A DNA stretch of 64,000 nucleotides from Bacteroidetes bacterium UBA2475 (GCA_002342065.1 DDPF01000010.1:248001-312000), one strand, 5' to 3'; shown: positions 43,408 through 53,194, counted from the first letter of the stretch. Notes: generated by a model from the letters alone, not told the origin. Numbers and translations: made by a program.

Positions 43408-44739
43408 TTATGCAATTGCTTTTTCGGTAAATATTATTTTGTTTTCTTCGAGCTCTTTTAATAAAGGCAAATAGATCTCTTTTTTTGTGGGGATCTGCAC
43501 ACCACTTAAATTAAATTGTTTGGTCAAAAAATTCTTTACAGTAATAGCTAAGGGCAAACCAACTGTTAGCGCCATACCTGTGTGATTCTCATCTTTACCA
43601 ATAACAACCAAAGATGAATTTAATTTTTGAATATTTTTTCCGGGTAAAATATATTCAAACTGGTGCTGCATTACGATCATATCTTTATCGTTTGGCTTTA
43701 ATTTCCACTTCTCTTCCAATAAAGCTTGTAACAATTGTGCCGGAGTTCCTTCAGCAATCTCAATTTTTTTATCAGAGAATAATTCCAAATAATCCATTTG
43801 TTTTTCGATCTCAGCATCCCAGCCAGCGCCAATAAATTCTTTTAGCCTGTCTTTTAAATTTCCTTTGCCACTGGGCAAAAAAGAACTTAGTAATGAAGTA
43901 TACGTTAGATCATTTGCATTGGATATTTTTGAAGAATCATCGGTTAAACCCAACTTCACAAATACATTCCAGGCTTTACAGTAACCATGCTGACGAAGAG
44001 TTCCCCTTACCATAGTCTTTATATTTTCTAGCCCGTAAGATTCAATATAACTTATACTATCGCGGTTCGCGTAAGCATCAAATTTTCCATAGTCATCCAT
44101 CTCAATAACATCGGTTTGTGTGAACAAACGGTTGTACGGAATAAATTTTAATGTGCCTTCATCTAAATATTGTGCTGTACCCTGCCCTGCTAAAACAACA
44201 TTACGCGGGTTCCAGCTGAATTTATATCCCCATGGGTTATCATTGCTTTCGGGGGCAACCAAACCGCCGCAATATGACTTGAAAGAAATTATATCTCCAC
44301 CCTCTTGTTTGATCTCATCAATTAATTTCATAGCACTTGCATGATCAATTCCCGGATCAAGCCCGCACTCATTTAACAGGATTATATTTTTTTTCTTCGC
44401 TTCATTGTCCAGAGCCTTCATATCAGCGCTCACGTAACTTGCAGTTGCTAAATGTTTTCCAAACTCCACACAATCCCTTGCCACGTCGCCATGCATAAAT
44501 GCCGGAAGCATAGAGATCACCAGATCGTGTTCTATAATTACCAGTCGGCGTTTTTCCTCATTCTTAATATCAAAACTAATTGCTTTTCCATTTTGGTGGT
44601 TGCCAACTTTTTCCTGCGCTAGTTTTATATCAACATCTGCAACAGTAATTTTCCAATCATGAACAGAAGAATTTATTAATAAATAATCTATTAGAGAAAC
44701 TGTAGAGCGACCTGCTCCTATTATTAAAATTTTAACCAT
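43408..44739 (-). CDS. Saccharopine dehydrogenase-like oxidoreductase
   Basis: 443 residues. The N-terminal Rossmann fold has ILIIGAGRSTVSLIDYLL and the acidic end of beta-2 (TVADVD). The segment ISMLPAFMHGDVARDCVEFGKHLATASYV and the GLDPGIDHASAMKLID block match the saccharopine dehydrogenase/reductase family (LYS9 type). The C-terminal half (YCGGLVAPESNDNPWGYKFSW) is the usual substrate domain. Bacteroidota copies may act in lysine metabolism, but the substrate could also be a related amino acid. The reading frame starts with ATG close to a divergent repeat element. Confidence 0.88.
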   Translation of the reverse strand: MVKILIIGAGRSTVSLIDYLLINSSVHDWKITVADVDIKLAQEKVGNHQNGKAISFDIKNEEKRRLVIIEHDLVISMLPAFMHGDVARDCVEFGKHLATASYVSADMKALDNEAKKKNIILLNECGLDPGIDHASAMKLIDEIKQEGGDIISFKSYCGGLVAPESNDNPWGYKFSWNPRNVVLAGQGTAQYLDEGTLKFIPYNRLFTQTDVIEMDDYGKFDAYANRDSISYIESYGLENIKTMVRGTLRQHGYCKAWNVFVKLGLTDDSSKISNANDLTYTSLLSSFLPSGKGNLKDRLKEFIGAGWDAEIEKQMDYLELFSDKKIEIAEGTPAQLLQALLEEKWKLKPNDKDMIVMQHQFEYILPGKNIQKLNSSLVVIGKDENHTGMALTVGLPLAITVKNFLTKQFNLSGVQIPTKKEIYLPLLKELEENKIIFTEKAIA

Positions 44740-44771
44740 ACAGGAACAAAATTACTATTTTGCAGATAATA

Positions 44772-44857
44772 TAGCCACAGATTACGCAAATTTTCACAGA
44801 TAATTAATTTGTATAAGCACTAAATAAAATCTGTGCTATCTGTGAAATCTGCGGCAA
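44772..44857. repeat. Imperfect inverted repeat (TAGCCAC element)
   Basis: The left arm TAGCCACAGATTACGC and TTTTCACAGATA (44772-44803) is mirrored by ATCTGTGCTATCTGTG and AAATCTGCGGC on the right (44828-44854). It can fold into a long imperfect stem. The left edge word TAGCCAC is shared with the element at 53195-53362. Confidence 0.6.
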
Positions 44858-44896
44858 AAAACACATTTATTAATAGACAGCAATCCTGCGAGCATG

Positions 44897-47365
44897 CTAA
44901 AAATCAAACTTTACATAAAATAAAGGTAAAAAACCCAACTGGTAGTTTTTGATCAACGGGTCGGCATTGATATCAGCTGGATCGGGCGCATAACTCAATG
45001 CCAGGATATTTTTTGTAGCTAAAACATTTACCAGATCTAAAGCAATTTCAGTTGCTACTTTTTTGCCATTTATTTTATATGCGATTTTTAGATCTAAACG
45101 GTTGTATGGCGCAAATTGCAGGGTGTTAACCTTATCATCCTGTGCAACTACATCCATTATAGCATTACTTGCAGCTAAATTCACAGGCGAATAACGTTTG
45201 CCGCCACCATAGGTAATTTTACCGCCGAAGCTTATTGCATTTCTTTTATCTTTTCCAACATTTATTTCGTAGCCTGCCAATAAATTGGTCATGTAATTAC
45301 CATTAAAATCGGTATTAGCAGTTTTTCCATTACTGGCTGTATACTTACTATCAAACAAACTTCCGCTAAACATAAAAAAATAATGTTTGTGAAATAATTT
45401 TTCTACCGTAAACTCTAATCCATAATTGTAACCCGTTCCTGTATTTACCATCGTATACATTGGAAAAAATCGATTGAACGTTGCACCTCGGTTAAGCGTA
45501 GAAACACTGGAAGGAACAACATACACCGGCACATTCCACAAATACTGATAATATAATTCGGTTTTAAACTTTAAATATTTTGTGGCGAAATAATCGTAAC
45601 CAAAAACCAAATGTTGACTCTTAGTAAAATCAAGATCTTTATTGCTCAATGTTTTATTTGTATTCGATACTAAAACTCCGGTGTTAGGATCTGTTCCCGG
45701 ATTAACGATACTGTCCGGCACTGCAAAATATAAATAGGTTGATTGCATTTGACTATGTAAACCATAAGCCAAACTTAATACCTGATTAGGTTTAAATTGA
45801 TAACGTAAACTTGCACGTGGCTCAATAGTATATTTATTATTTAAAGTAAGGTATTGAGTAAAGATGCCTGTATTTACACTTAGCTTCTCGTTAAATTTAT
45901 GTACGTAAGTAACGTAAGGTTGTATCAAATAAAAACTTTCTTTGGAGTTGATCCTTGTTTTGTAAGTTTTATTTTCGATTGGTAAAGCCAACGTATCATA
46001 TAAAGAATTTATTTTTGCTTTGTCAAAAAAATCAACATCAATACGGTTGGCAAAAAAGCCTGCCTTAACACTATTTTTAGGATTTAATTTACTTTTAATA
46101 TACCAGGCTAACGTTGTTTTTCCTTCATAAAAATCATAACCCAAAATTTGTGGTATTGTATCGTTAGGTTTAAAATTATCATCCCTTAAAACTAAATAAT
46201 GATCAACATCCAATGTTTGAACACCATAAGCAAGACTGGTCTTCATAACAGTTCTGCTATTTAAAGCATAAATATTATTTAGTGTTGTAAAGCCCATTTT
46301 TGAAGTAAAGTATTGGTCGCGCGTCTGATCTCCATACAACTCTTTTGGCCTTGTAGTTTGTTTACTTAAAATAATTTTAATTGTACTTGCGCCGCCAATA
46401 CCACTAAAAGAAAATACACCTGCTTTTTTAGTCGGAAAATTAAATCTGAATGCGCCGTCCTGATACTCTGGTACCGCGCTTGTCCCTAATCTTATATTCA
46501 AGAATGACAACATGTTTAATGTAGAGTACCTGTAGTTTATCAAATAACTACTGCCTTTTGCTTTATTGATCGGACCTTCTAATGATAATTCTGTTCCTAA
46601 AATACCAAACTGAAAAGTGCGTTCGTGTTTTTCGTTATTACCGTTTCGCATTTTAAGATCGAACACACCACCTAACGCATTACCATAATTTGCAGGAAAT
46701 GCACCTGTATAAAATTCGCTGTTGGAAAGATATTTGTTATTTATAATAGCAGTTGGTCCGCCCGCAGAACCGGCTACGGCAAAGTGATTGGGGTTTGGAA
46801 TATCAATATCTTCTAAACGCCATAACAAACCTGCAGGACTGTTCCCACGAATAACAATATCATTTCTTGAATCGTTTGTACCTTGCACACCAGCAAAATT
46901 TTGCGCCATTCGCGCAGGATCTTGTCGCGAACCGGCGTAACGTTCAGTTTCTTCAATACTAAAAGATTTCATGTTAACCGATTGCATGGTGTTTACCACA
47001 TCGGTATCGTTAGATGCTTTCACTTCTACCTCAGCAATATCAACCGTACTTTCTTCGAGTTCAATATTTAAAACCATTTCTTTTCCTGAAGTAATAATTA
47101 CATCACTTACTGGAACTGCTTTATAACCCGTGTATGTAAATAAAAAAGATTGGCGACCAATAGGAACACCTGTTAATTTAAAATAACCGTCGTTATTTGC
47201 AGTTACAACTAAATTAAGTGCGGTAGATCTTAATTGTACGATCGCTCCGGGCAAACCAATGCCTGTAACTTTATCTACCACCTTACCTTTAACGGTTTGT
47301 GTTATCTGAGCAAAAAATACATTTGATAAACAAATAAGACTTAATACAACTAGTTTAATTTTCAT
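44897..47365 (-). CDS. TonB-dependent outer-membrane receptor with CarboxypepD_reg N-terminus
   Basis: 822 residues with signal peptide MKIKLVVLSLICLSNVFFAQ. Residues 21-110 are a carboxypeptidase-regulatory-like domain (VKGKVVDKVTGIGLPGAIVQL). The plug domain follows with SFSIEETERYAGSRQDPARMAQNF and NDIVIRGNSPAGLLWRLEDIDIPNPNH. The rest is a barrel of alternating strands ending in LFYVKFDF, an aromatic last residue. No SusD partner is adjacent, so it is a simple receptor and not a full Sus pair. Ligand unknown. ExbB, ExbD and TonB are encoded 2.4 kb away and could energise it. Confidence 0.92.
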   Translation of the reverse strand: MKIKLVVLSLICLSNVFFAQITQTVKGKVVDKVTGIGLPGAIVQLRSTALNLVVTANNDGYFKLTGVPIGRQSFLFTYTGYKAVPVSDVIITSGKEMVLNIELEESTVDIAEVEVKASNDTDVVNTMQSVNMKSFSIEETERYAGSRQDPARMAQNFAGVQGTNDSRNDIVIRGNSPAGLLWRLEDIDIPNPNHFAVAGSAGGPTAIINNKYLSNSEFYTGAFPANYGNALGGVFDLKMRNGNNEKHERTFQFGILGTELSLEGPINKAKGSSYLINYRYSTLNMLSFLNIRLGTSAVPEYQDGAFRFNFPTKKAGVFSFSGIGGASTIKIILSKQTTRPKELYGDQTRDQYFTSKMGFTTLNNIYALNSRTVMKTSLAYGVQTLDVDHYLVLRDDNFKPNDTIPQILGYDFYEGKTTLAWYIKSKLNPKNSVKAGFFANRIDVDFFDKAKINSLYDTLALPIENKTYKTRINSKESFYLIQPYVTYVHKFNEKLSVNTGIFTQYLTLNNKYTIEPRASLRYQFKPNQVLSLAYGLHSQMQSTYLYFAVPDSIVNPGTDPNTGVLVSNTNKTLSNKDLDFTKSQHLVFGYDYFATKYLKFKTELYYQYLWNVPVYVVPSSVSTLNRGATFNRFFPMYTMVNTGTGYNYGLEFTVEKLFHKHYFFMFSGSLFDSKYTASNGKTANTDFNGNYMTNLLAGYEINVGKDKRNAISFGGKITYGGGKRYSPVNLAASNAIMDVVAQDDKVNTLQFAPYNRLDLKIAYKINGKKVATEIALDLVNVLATKNILALSYAPDPADINADPLIKNYQLGFLPLFYVKFDF

Positions 47366-47388
47366 GATTACTTGTCTTTAATTTTTAT

Positions 47389-47396
47389 CAAAAGTA
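47389..47396 (-). promoter_or_regulatory. -7 element for the TonB receptor gene
   Basis: On the minus strand TACTTTTG fits TAnnTTTG, 23 bases before the ATG. No clear TTG is seen at the -33 distance. Confidence 0.35.
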
Positions 47397-47506
47397 TTTT
47401 AATGGTTTTTAAGGTCTGTAGTATAAAATGTAAATAAAATATTTTTTTTCGCATTTATCGCAAAAAGAAATAAGATTTTACTCAATTAATAAAGTTCATT
47501 AAATAA

Positions 47507-47531
47507 AAAATGCCCGTTTTGCGGGCATTTT
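47507..47531 (-). terminator. Terminator of the transglycosylase gene
   Basis: AAAATGCCCG at 47507-47516 pairs with CGGGCATTTT at 47522-47531 around TTTTG. It lies 25 bases past the stop of the minus-strand gene. Confidence 0.85.
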
Positions 47532-47556
47532 AGATCAATAAGATATATTGCAGAGT

Positions 47557-49044
47557 TTATTTACTTTTTACTTTTAATAGCTGACCAAAAGTAAGATTGT
47601 TTGATTTTAAATTGTTTAAAGATTTAATGTCCACTACTTCAACGCCATGCTTTTGAGCAATACTGAATAAGGACTCACCTTTTTTTACTTTGTGCCAGAT
47701 GAATTCACCTTTTGTAGAAGAGTTGTTTTCAGCAACTAATTTACCATCTTTATCTTTATTTGCAGCTAAGTTCTGGTCGTTCTTACCTTCTGCTTTAACT
47801 TCAAGTTCTTTAGATTTTGGTTTCTCTCTAACGTAAACAATTATTTTCTTCCCAGCCTTTACACCTTTTTTACCAACGTAATTCCAATTTCTAAGATCAG
47901 AAACTGTAACCCCATATTTTCTTGCAATGGTGCTTAATTTCTCTCCCGATCTAACGGTGTGAACCTTTTTTACTTCTACTAATGATTCAACTATTAAACC
48001 TTCTTTTTGCTGTGCGTGAATAGCTGCGTAAATATCTTGTTCATTATTTAGAAAAATACCAATTTTATTTTTTGGTAAACACATAGCATTACCACCCGCA
48101 GGAATAATATTTTTTCGGTACTGTGGATTAAAGTATAAGATCTCTTCCATAGTAATATCTAACGCTTGCGAAAGTTGTTCAAAGTTCATTTGTTCTTTTA
48201 AAACAACAGTGTCTACTTCAAAATAGGTTTTGCGTGGCACCGCAGGATAAATATTGTGTTCCGGTCCATAACTCATCACATAGTTAGCTGCAATAAATGC
48301 AGGTACATATCCTTGCGTTTCTGTAGGTAAGTATGGACGTATTTCCCAGTATGTTTTTTTACCACCGCTTCTTCTGATGGCTTTGCTGATTGTGCCAGGA
48401 CCTGCATTATAAGCTGCAAGCACCATTTGCCAATCGTTAAACATCCCGTAAAGTGATTTTAAATATTCTGCTGCTGCAACAGTAGCTTTGTATGGATCGC
48501 AACGTTGATCAATATAAGAAGTAACATTTAAACCATACATTTTACCGGTTGGGTACATGAATTGCCAAAGGCCTGTTGCGCCAGCTCTTGATTTGGCATA
48601 AGGAATTAAAGCGCTTTCAATAACCGCTAAATGTTTTAATTCTAAAGGAATATTATAACGATCAAAAACTTCTTCGAACATTGGGTAATACAATTGCGCC
48701 ACTCCCATCATACGGCTTACACTCTCGCGTTTGCGGAAAGCGTACATATTGATAAAACCTTTTACATGTTCATTATATACAAGATCGAAAGGGGAATTAG
48801 CATCTAATTTAGCCAAACGGGATTGGTAAGTATAATCGTCGTATTTTGGAATACTATCTACACCAAATTTGTATTTATTGTTCTTTGGAAAAACGGGCTT
48901 TGAAAAAGCGGTCTCAAACATTTTTTGTGAAGACAAACTATCCAGCATTGCTGCAATAGGATCGTCCACCCCAAATGTTTGCGCTTTTATAAATGCACTC
49001 GTTAATATAAATGCTAAAACACAATATTTTTTTAGTGAAACCAT
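47557..49044 (-). CDS. MltD-type lytic transglycosylase with two LysM domains
   Basis: 495 residues with a signal peptide (LAFILTSAFIKAQ). The SLT domain is at about 110-260: LELKHLAVIESALIPYAKSRAGATGLWQFMYPTG, with the catalytic Glu in IES, and LAAYNAGPGTISKAI. Two LysM domains bind peptidoglycan near the end: KVHTVRSGEKLSTIARKYGV and WHKVKKGESLFSIAQKHGV, separated by a Lys/Glu-rich linker. The enzyme cleaves glycan strands to anhydro-muropeptides in the periplasm. It stands alone between a receptor and a membrane protein gene. Confidence 0.93.
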   Translation of the reverse strand: MVSLKKYCVLAFILTSAFIKAQTFGVDDPIAAMLDSLSSQKMFETAFSKPVFPKNNKYKFGVDSIPKYDDYTYQSRLAKLDANSPFDLVYNEHVKGFINMYAFRKRESVSRMMGVAQLYYPMFEEVFDRYNIPLELKHLAVIESALIPYAKSRAGATGLWQFMYPTGKMYGLNVTSYIDQRCDPYKATVAAAEYLKSLYGMFNDWQMVLAAYNAGPGTISKAIRRSGGKKTYWEIRPYLPTETQGYVPAFIAANYVMSYGPEHNIYPAVPRKTYFEVDTVVLKEQMNFEQLSQALDITMEEILYFNPQYRKNIIPAGGNAMCLPKNKIGIFLNNEQDIYAAIHAQQKEGLIVESLVEVKKVHTVRSGEKLSTIARKYGVTVSDLRNWNYVGKKGVKAGKKIIVYVREKPKSKELEVKAEGKNDQNLAANKDKDGKLVAENNSSTKGEFIWHKVKKGESLFSIAQKHGVEVVDIKSLNNLKSNNLTFGQLLKVKSK

Positions 49045-49197
49045 GTTTGTAGTGATTAAAAGCTTGTATATAATTATTAAACGGTAAATTCTTAAAAACG
49101 TTACAATTTAAAATTAATATTTTAAAAAAGCAATATCAATCATATACAAGTATAATTATTATTTGAAATTAATAGATGTTAAAGATTTTTTAATTTT

Positions 49198-49205
49198 TAA
49201 CTTTG
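49198..49205 (+). promoter_or_regulatory. -7-like element just before the GTG start at 49210
   Basis: TAACTTTG fits TAnnTTTG, but transcription would then start at or near the GTG, giving almost no leader. This may mean a leaderless mRNA or a chance match. Confidence 0.3.
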
Positions 49206-49209
49206 CGCT

Positions 49210-49647
49210 GTGAGAATCAAAGAAAAAGAAGAAATAGTCCTTATTAATATCGACCGAAACCCCCTGGTACTGCTGCTCTCCATAGGCATAAGCACGCTTC
49301 TTGATTACTTGGCATATACATTTATTTTAGACCTTAATCCCTGGGGCTTTGTTATGCTCATACCCGCAGTTTTCCTGTCTTTTCAAACAATTTGGCTACT
49401 TTTAACACCTTACGCCATGCTTTTTGACGACAAATTAGAGATAAAACGCACACTTTTTAGCAATAAAATGTTGTTTTTTGTTGATGTTAAAAAAGTGGGA
49501 ACAGTTAAAAAAGGTAGTCTTTTTATCTCTTACAACGATGATGAAGTGACTAAGATCAACCTTTTTGGCATTAAGATCTCTCAAGTTGACACACTAAGAT
49601 CTGAATTAGAGAAACATGTTACGCTTACTCTCAACAAAAGAAATTAA
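49210..49647 (+). CDS. Small membrane protein with PH-like C-terminal domain
   Basis: 145 residues from a GTG start. Two hydrophobic segments (about 19-38 and 46-66) are followed by a soluble part of alternating short strands (YAMLFDDKLEIKRTLFSNKMLFFVDVKKVGTVKKGSLFISYND). The strand pattern recalls bacterial PH (bPH2) or YcxB-like domains after two helices. I am not certain of the family. It precedes exbB on the same strand by about 120 bases but is probably separate. Confidence 0.6.
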   Translation: MRIKEKEEIVLINIDRNPLVLLLSIGISTLLDYLAYTFILDLNPWGFVMLIPAVFLSFQTIWLLLTPYAMLFDDKLEIKRTLFSNKMLFFVDVKKVGTVKKGSLFISYNDDEVTKINLFGIKISQVDTLRSELEKHVTLTLNKRN

Positions 49648-49770
49648 TTTTCTGTATCCTTCCCCACTTTTTAAGTTATAATAAACATAACACTGTTTAA
49701 AATCATTTATTTGAGCGTATTTACCTGTGTCTATTAAAGTTAATTTCGTATCAACTAAACTATTTTAGCA

Positions 49771-50508
49771 ATGTTAAATTTCATTCTTCAAACAGGCGCT
49801 TCTGTTGCAACCCTGGCAACCACAACCGACTCTTCAAATGTTGTAACCGGCATTCAAACAGCGGCCACAACACCCGAAATAACTGAAACAAAAATTTCTT
49901 TAATAGAAATGGTTGCAAAAGGCGGTCCTATTATGTTGCCTATAGCAATATTATTGCTGGTTAGCATTTATATTTTAGTAGAACGTTTATTGGTTATTGG
50001 CAAGGCATCGAAGAAGAACGAGAACCTTGTTTTAAGTTTAAAAGAAATGGTTCACAGCGGCAACATCGCCAATGCGCGCAGCATGTGTAAGAATATGAAC
50101 ACACCAGAAAGTTCGATGTTAGAACAAGGTGTATCGCGTATTGGACAACCTGTTGAAGAAATAAGAGAGGCCATGAACAAAAGCGGTTCTAACGAGATTG
50201 GCAAACTCGAAAAAAATCTAAATGTTTTAAATATTATTGGTCGTATTGCCCCAATGTTTGGTTTTATTGGTACCATCATTGGTGTTATTACTATTTTTTA
50301 CGATATCTCTTTAGCAAAAACAGTTGAGATCGAAATTATCTCTACAGGTCTTTACCAAAAAATGGTAACCTCGGCTGGTGGCTTGGTTGTAGGTGTTATA
50401 GCTTTTATTTGTTATCACTGGTTAAACGCACGTTTAGATAAATTAGCGCACAGAATGGAAGATACGCAGATCAAATTTTTAGATATGCTTAACGAACCAA
50501 CAAAATAA
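49771..50508 (+). CDS. exbB: ExbB/TolQ-type proton channel protein
   Basis: 245 residues with three membrane helices: one near 55-72 (PIMLPIAILLLVSIYILVERLL), and two in the C-terminal part (IGRIAPMFGFIGTIIGVITIF and TSAGGLVVGVIAFICYHWL). This is the MotA/TolQ/ExbB layout with conserved GTIIGV and the TSAGGL helix. With ExbD it uses the proton gradient to power TonB. It heads the gene string exbB-exbD-tonB-folC. Confidence 0.92.
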   Translation: MLNFILQTGASVATLATTTDSSNVVTGIQTAATTPEITETKISLIEMVAKGGPIMLPIAILLLVSIYILVERLLVIGKASKKNENLVLSLKEMVHSGNIANARSMCKNMNTPESSMLEQGVSRIGQPVEEIREAMNKSGSNEIGKLEKNLNVLNIIGRIAPMFGFIGTIIGVITIFYDISLAKTVEIEIISTGLYQKMVTSAGGLVVGVIAFICYHWLNARLDKLAHRMEDTQIKFLDMLNEPTK

Positions 50509-50600
50509 TGTTAAATGCAAAATTTTAAATGTTAAATTAAAAAACATATGAAATTAAAAAATAATTTATCATTCAACATTTATAATTTATAATTTTCAAA
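50509..50600. repeat. AT-rich degenerate spacer
   Basis: Runs of AAATTTTAAAT, TTAAATTAAAA and ATTTATAATTTATAATT fill the gap between exbB and exbD. It resembles the spacer at 33840-33923. Confidence 0.4.
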
Positions 50601-50602
50601 AG

Positions 50603-51007
50603 ATGGCTTTACGAAAAAAACATAGAGAAGCAGAAGTTAGTACAGATTCGTTGAACGATATCATGTTCTTTCTATTACTTTTCTTTTTGATCTTATCTAC
50701 AATGGTAAGTCCTAATGCCATCAAAGTGGCCTTACCAAAATCGGATGTAAGAACAACGATCAACAATCAAATGAAACCTATTCACTTAGCTGTTACAAAA
50801 GATAAAAAATATTTTGTGAATAGTAAAGAGGTTTCTGTTGCAACGCTTGAAGCAGAGATCTCTGCCTTATCAAGCGCACAATTAGAACCAACAGTTGTTA
50901 TGCATTTGGATAAAGAACTTTCTATACAGGATGAAATTGATATTATGACCATTTGTTACAAATTAAAATGCAAAACAGTTTTAGCAACTGCGGCAACAAA
51001 TAAATAA
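50603..51007 (+). CDS. exbD: ExbD/TolR-type protein
   Basis: 134 residues with one helix near 20-40 (LNDIMFFLLLFFLILSTMV). The conserved Asp of the ExbD/TolR helix is visible in TDSLNDIMF. A periplasmic domain follows with repeated beta-alpha elements (HLAVTKDKKYFVNSKEVSV ... MHLDKELSIQDEIDIM). The protein pairs with ExbB. It is separated from the tonB gene by a single base. Confidence 0.9.
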   Translation: MALRKKHREAEVSTDSLNDIMFFLLLFFLILSTMVSPNAIKVALPKSDVRTTINNQMKPIHLAVTKDKKYFVNSKEVSVATLEAEISALSSAQLEPTVVMHLDKELSIQDEIDIMTICYKLKCKTVLATAATNK

Positions 51008-51008
51008 A

Positions 51009-51869
51009 ATGGAACTAACAAGAGCAGAAGAAAATAAGAACAGGGTTATTTCGGGGATAATTACATCCACGATCTTTGCATTATTACTCTTGTTCTTAAT
51101 TCTATTTAAATTGATAACGCCTAACCCACCCTTCCCTGAGACCGGCGGTGGCGGTGGACAAGAACTTGCCCTTGGCATGATGAGCGTTGGTAATGATGAT
51201 GTTGATTACGGATCGTTAGGAAAAGTTACTGATGTGGTTGTAGAAAAAGAAACGCCAAAAGAAAATATTATTACAGATGAAAACGGCGAGAACGTTCAGA
51301 TAAACGAAACCAAACCCGAAATAAAAAATAACACTACCGTTATTACACCAGTAAAAGAAAAAGTAGTAGTAGTTATTAAAGAAAAAACTGCAGCAGAAAA
51401 ATTAGCGGAGAAGTTTAAAAAGAATACCGGTAAAGATGGTGGTGGTAAAGGTAATAATGAAACAGCAGGGCAAAACGGTGATCCAGATGGCGATCCAAAT
51501 AAAAATGGAAATGGCGGAACAGGTAACGGTAATGGCGGAGGCAACGGGGATGGAGATGGTCCGGGTGAAGGGCCTGGAAAAGGTAATGGTCCTGGTGGAA
51601 AAATTGGTATTGACCTAAAAGGAAGAGCAGTTGTTAAACCACCACAATTACCAAAAGATACTAAAGAAGAAGGAAAAGTTGTTGTAGAAATTACAGTAGA
51701 TAGCGAAGGCAATGTAATAGAGGCAAATCCAAACGGCCGTGGTACAACCACCAGCAGCGCTTTATTAAAAGCCAAAGCAAAACAAGCTGCTTTAGCTACT
51801 AAGTTTAATGTTGAAGGTAAGTTCGAAGAGCAACGCGGAACGATCACCATAATTTTTTCATTTAATTAA
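51009..51869 (+). CDS. TonB-family energy transducer with Gly/Asn-rich linker
   Basis: 286 residues with an N-terminal helix (about 14-34). The linker is unusual: instead of a Pro/Lys-rich rod there is a TonB box-like lysine-rich part (about 70-140) and then a run rich in Gly, Asn and Asp (about 140-200). The last 90 residues are a TonB C-terminal domain (EEGKVVVEITVDSEGNVIEANPNGRGTTTSSALLKAKAKQAALATKF). It is placed directly between exbD and folC. It likely links ExbBD to receptors such as the one at 44897. Confidence 0.9.
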   Translation: MELTRAEENKNRVISGIITSTIFALLLLFLILFKLITPNPPFPETGGGGGQELALGMMSVGNDDVDYGSLGKVTDVVVEKETPKENIITDENGENVQINETKPEIKNNTTVITPVKEKVVVVIKEKTAAEKLAEKFKKNTGKDGGGKGNNETAGQNGDPDGDPNKNGNGGTGNGNGGGNGDGDGPGEGPGKGNGPGGKIGIDLKGRAVVKPPQLPKDTKEEGKVVVEITVDSEGNVIEANPNGRGTTTSSALLKAKAKQAALATKFNVEGKFEEQRGTITIIFSFN

Positions 51870-51871
51870 AA

Positions 51872-53167
51872 ATGACCTATCAGCAAACGCTTGATTATTT
51901 ATTCGCGCGTTTACCAATGTTTCAACGTGTTGGAGCCGCAGCATATAAAGCCAATTTAGATAATACCAATAAGATAATTGAACTTCTTGGCAAGCCACAT
52001 CAAAAATTAAAATTCGTTCACGTTGCAGGTACTAATGGTAAAGGCTCCAGCAGCCATATGATCGCTTCTGTTTTACAACAAGCAGGTTATAAGACCGGAC
52101 TTTACACCTCACCTCATTTAATTGATTTTAGAGAGCGTATAAAAATTAACGGGAAGATGATCCCGAAAAATTACATTACCGAATTTGTAGAAAAATATAA
52201 AGAGGATTTTGAAAAAATAGAACCCAGTTTTTTTGAATGGACCGTTGGTTTGGCATTTGATTATTTTGTAAAAGAAGAAGTAGATGTTGCGGTAATAGAA
52301 GTTGGTTTAGGCGGAAGATTAGATTCAACAAATGTTATCACACCAAAAGTATCGCTCATAACCAATATAAGTTATGATCACATGAATTTTTTAGGTGATA
52401 CTTTAGAGAAAATTGCAGCCGAAAAGGCAGGTATCATTAAAGCCCGCATTCCTGTGGTTGTTAGTCAATACCAAAGCGAGACAGGTCCTTTATTTAATGC
52501 CGTTGCAAAAGAATTAAAATCGCCCATACAATTTGCCGATAAGAACTATAAAGTAATTGACCATAAAATTGTAAATGGTCTTTTAAATACAACCATCTTA
52601 AATAAAATAACAAATACCGCTACAAATTTTGATCTTGACCTTACTGGAATTTATCAATTAAAGAATGTGTTGGGCGTTTTAAATACAATTGATGTTATAG
52701 AAAAAGCCGGATTTATTATTGAACCCGAAGATATTAAACGCGGACTAAAACAAGTTATTAAAACTACAGGACTTGAAGGCCGCTGGCAAACTATAAGCGA
52801 AAAGCCTTTAATAATAGCCGATACGGGGCATAACGAAGATGGAATAAAAAATGTAATTGCCAATTTAAAAAGCATCAGCTTTACTAATTTACATTTTGTT
52901 TTTGGAACCGTGAACGATAAAGATGTCACAAAAATTTTGGAATTGCTGCCAAAAGAAGCCACTTATTATTTTACAAAAGCAAATATTCCACGTGCTTTAA
53001 ACGAAGAAGAATTATTTGAGCAGGCGCAAAAAATAAAATTAAAAGGCAACACTTTTCCGGATGTAAAAACTGCAATTGCTGCAGCAAAAAAAGCGTACAA
53101 AAAAAATGACCTTATTTTAATTGGAGGAAGTACTTTTGTTGTTGGTGATGCCTTAGCTGACGGCTAA
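51872..53167 (+). CDS. folC: Folylpolyglutamate/dihydrofolate synthase FolC
   Basis: 431 residues of the Mur ligase fold. The P loop is HVAGTNGKGSSSHM, followed by GLYTSPHLIDFRERIKING, then FFEWTVGLAFDYF and VGLGGRLDSTNVI, typical FolC sequence. The C-terminal part has DTGHNEDGI and VFGTVNDKDV. The enzyme adds glutamate to folates. Its ATG lies two bases after tonB, in the common Bacteroidota order exbB-exbD-tonB-folC. Confidence 0.95.
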   Translation: MTYQQTLDYLFARLPMFQRVGAAAYKANLDNTNKIIELLGKPHQKLKFVHVAGTNGKGSSSHMIASVLQQAGYKTGLYTSPHLIDFRERIKINGKMIPKNYITEFVEKYKEDFEKIEPSFFEWTVGLAFDYFVKEEVDVAVIEVGLGGRLDSTNVITPKVSLITNISYDHMNFLGDTLEKIAAEKAGIIKARIPVVVSQYQSETGPLFNAVAKELKSPIQFADKNYKVIDHKIVNGLLNTTILNKITNTATNFDLDLTGIYQLKNVLGVLNTIDVIEKAGFIIEPEDIKRGLKQVIKTTGLEGRWQTISEKPLIIADTGHNEDGIKNVIANLKSISFTNLHFVFGTVNDKDVTKILELLPKEATYYFTKANIPRALNEEELFEQAQKIKLKGNTFPDVKTAIAAAKKAYKKNDLILIGGSTFVVGDALADG

Positions 53168-53194
53168 AATTATCAAATATATTTGTTGAAAATG

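Noticed and set aside
51296..51850. Proline-rich open frame of 184 codons on the minus strand
   Set aside because: Antisense of the Gly-rich TonB linker; the low stop frequency comes from the biased codons.
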